Notes under the pieces: generated by a model
The model's input: only the letters and a program-made list of their open reading frames with translations
What the model was told of the DNA's origin: nothing
Databases searched by the model: none
Assembly: GCA_001599815.1 (NCBI GenBank)
Contig: BCIA01000004.1
Location: 3,002,082-3,066,081, forward strand
Length of the DNA: 64,000 nt
Direction: 5' to 3'
Source of the DNA: Furcasterigmium furcatum
Lineage: Eukaryota > Ascomycota > Sordariomycetes > Glomerellales > Plectosphaerellaceae
Translations under genes and position numbers: made by a program
Shown: one piece after another, positions 63,955 through 64,000 of the stretch
Position numbering within the stretch: the first letter of the stretch is position 1
How the letters are laid out: each line of letters begins with the position of its first letter

Positions 63955-64000
63955 ATGGCTACTTCTCTGCCCTCGGACTGGCTCAAGACCTCCGAAACCC
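63955..64000 (+). CDS. Possible start of a gene cut by the window end
   Basis: An ATG in a fair context (GATCATGGCT) opens a frame reading 'MATSLPSDWLKTSET' to the last base. Fifteen codons are too few to identify a family. It is listed only because the frame and start context look like a genuine N-terminus. Confidence 0.3.
   Translation, partial: MATSLPSDWLKTSET

Overview
The window is nuclear DNA of a filamentous ascomycete (Pezizomycotina, most likely a Sordariomycete). Evidence: short introns of about 45-120 nt with GTRNGT donors and CTRAC branch points, fungal-only families (Zn2Cys6 regulators, DUF3112, fungal rhodopsin-like membrane proteins, a NACHT STAND receptor with a SesA-like N-terminus, a type-B carboxylesterase, a DHA1 MFS pump), and GC-rich third codon positions. 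Genes lie on both strands with no operons. No rRNA, tRNA, CRISPR array or intact transposon was recognised. Exon boundaries were inferred by eye from splice signals and frame continuity.

Layout. 1-5.5 kb: the 3' part of a protein-arginine deiminase gene, a Zn2Cys6 regulator and the repair nuclease MRE11. 6.7-11.3 kb: a small secreted cysteine-rich protein and a four-exon NLR-like gene. 13.1-17.9 kb: a secretory-pathway group made of a GT31 type II glycosyltransferase, a secreted prolyl-4-hydroxylase-like 2OG oxygenase, and a PDI-like protein that ends in HDEL but has lost CxxC; the last two share one divergent promoter. 18.1-25.6 kb: RFC clamp-loader subunit, a Baeyer-Villiger-type flavin monooxygenase, a degenerate Zn2Cys6 gene fossil, a GNAT acetyltransferase and a DUF3112 membrane protein. 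28-32 kb: a Zn2Cys6 regulator with a frame conflict, tail to tail with a secreted carboxylesterase. 34-42 kb: housekeeping genes (conserved nuclear protein, ARPC3, TRM6) and a PHO-4/Pho89 phosphate permease. 42-46.7 kb: a long gene-free stretch. 46.7-52.7 kb: a fungal 7-TM protein and several small lineage-type proteins. 53-63.3 kb: an accessory stretch with an alpha/beta hydrolase divergent from an SDR, a 12-Cys secreted protein, a Zn2Cys6 regulator divergent from an MFS exporter, and a DUF2235 (Tle1-like) hydrolase gene broken by an in-frame TAA.

The most interesting group is the GT31 / prolyl hydroxylase / non-catalytic PDI neighbourhood. It resembles a collagen-type P4H alpha-beta pair beside a glycosyltransferase of the CAZy family that contains plant hydroxyproline galactosyltransferases. 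A joint role in making and glycosylating hydroxyproline on secreted proteins is an inference from family knowledge and gene order, not a demonstrated function.
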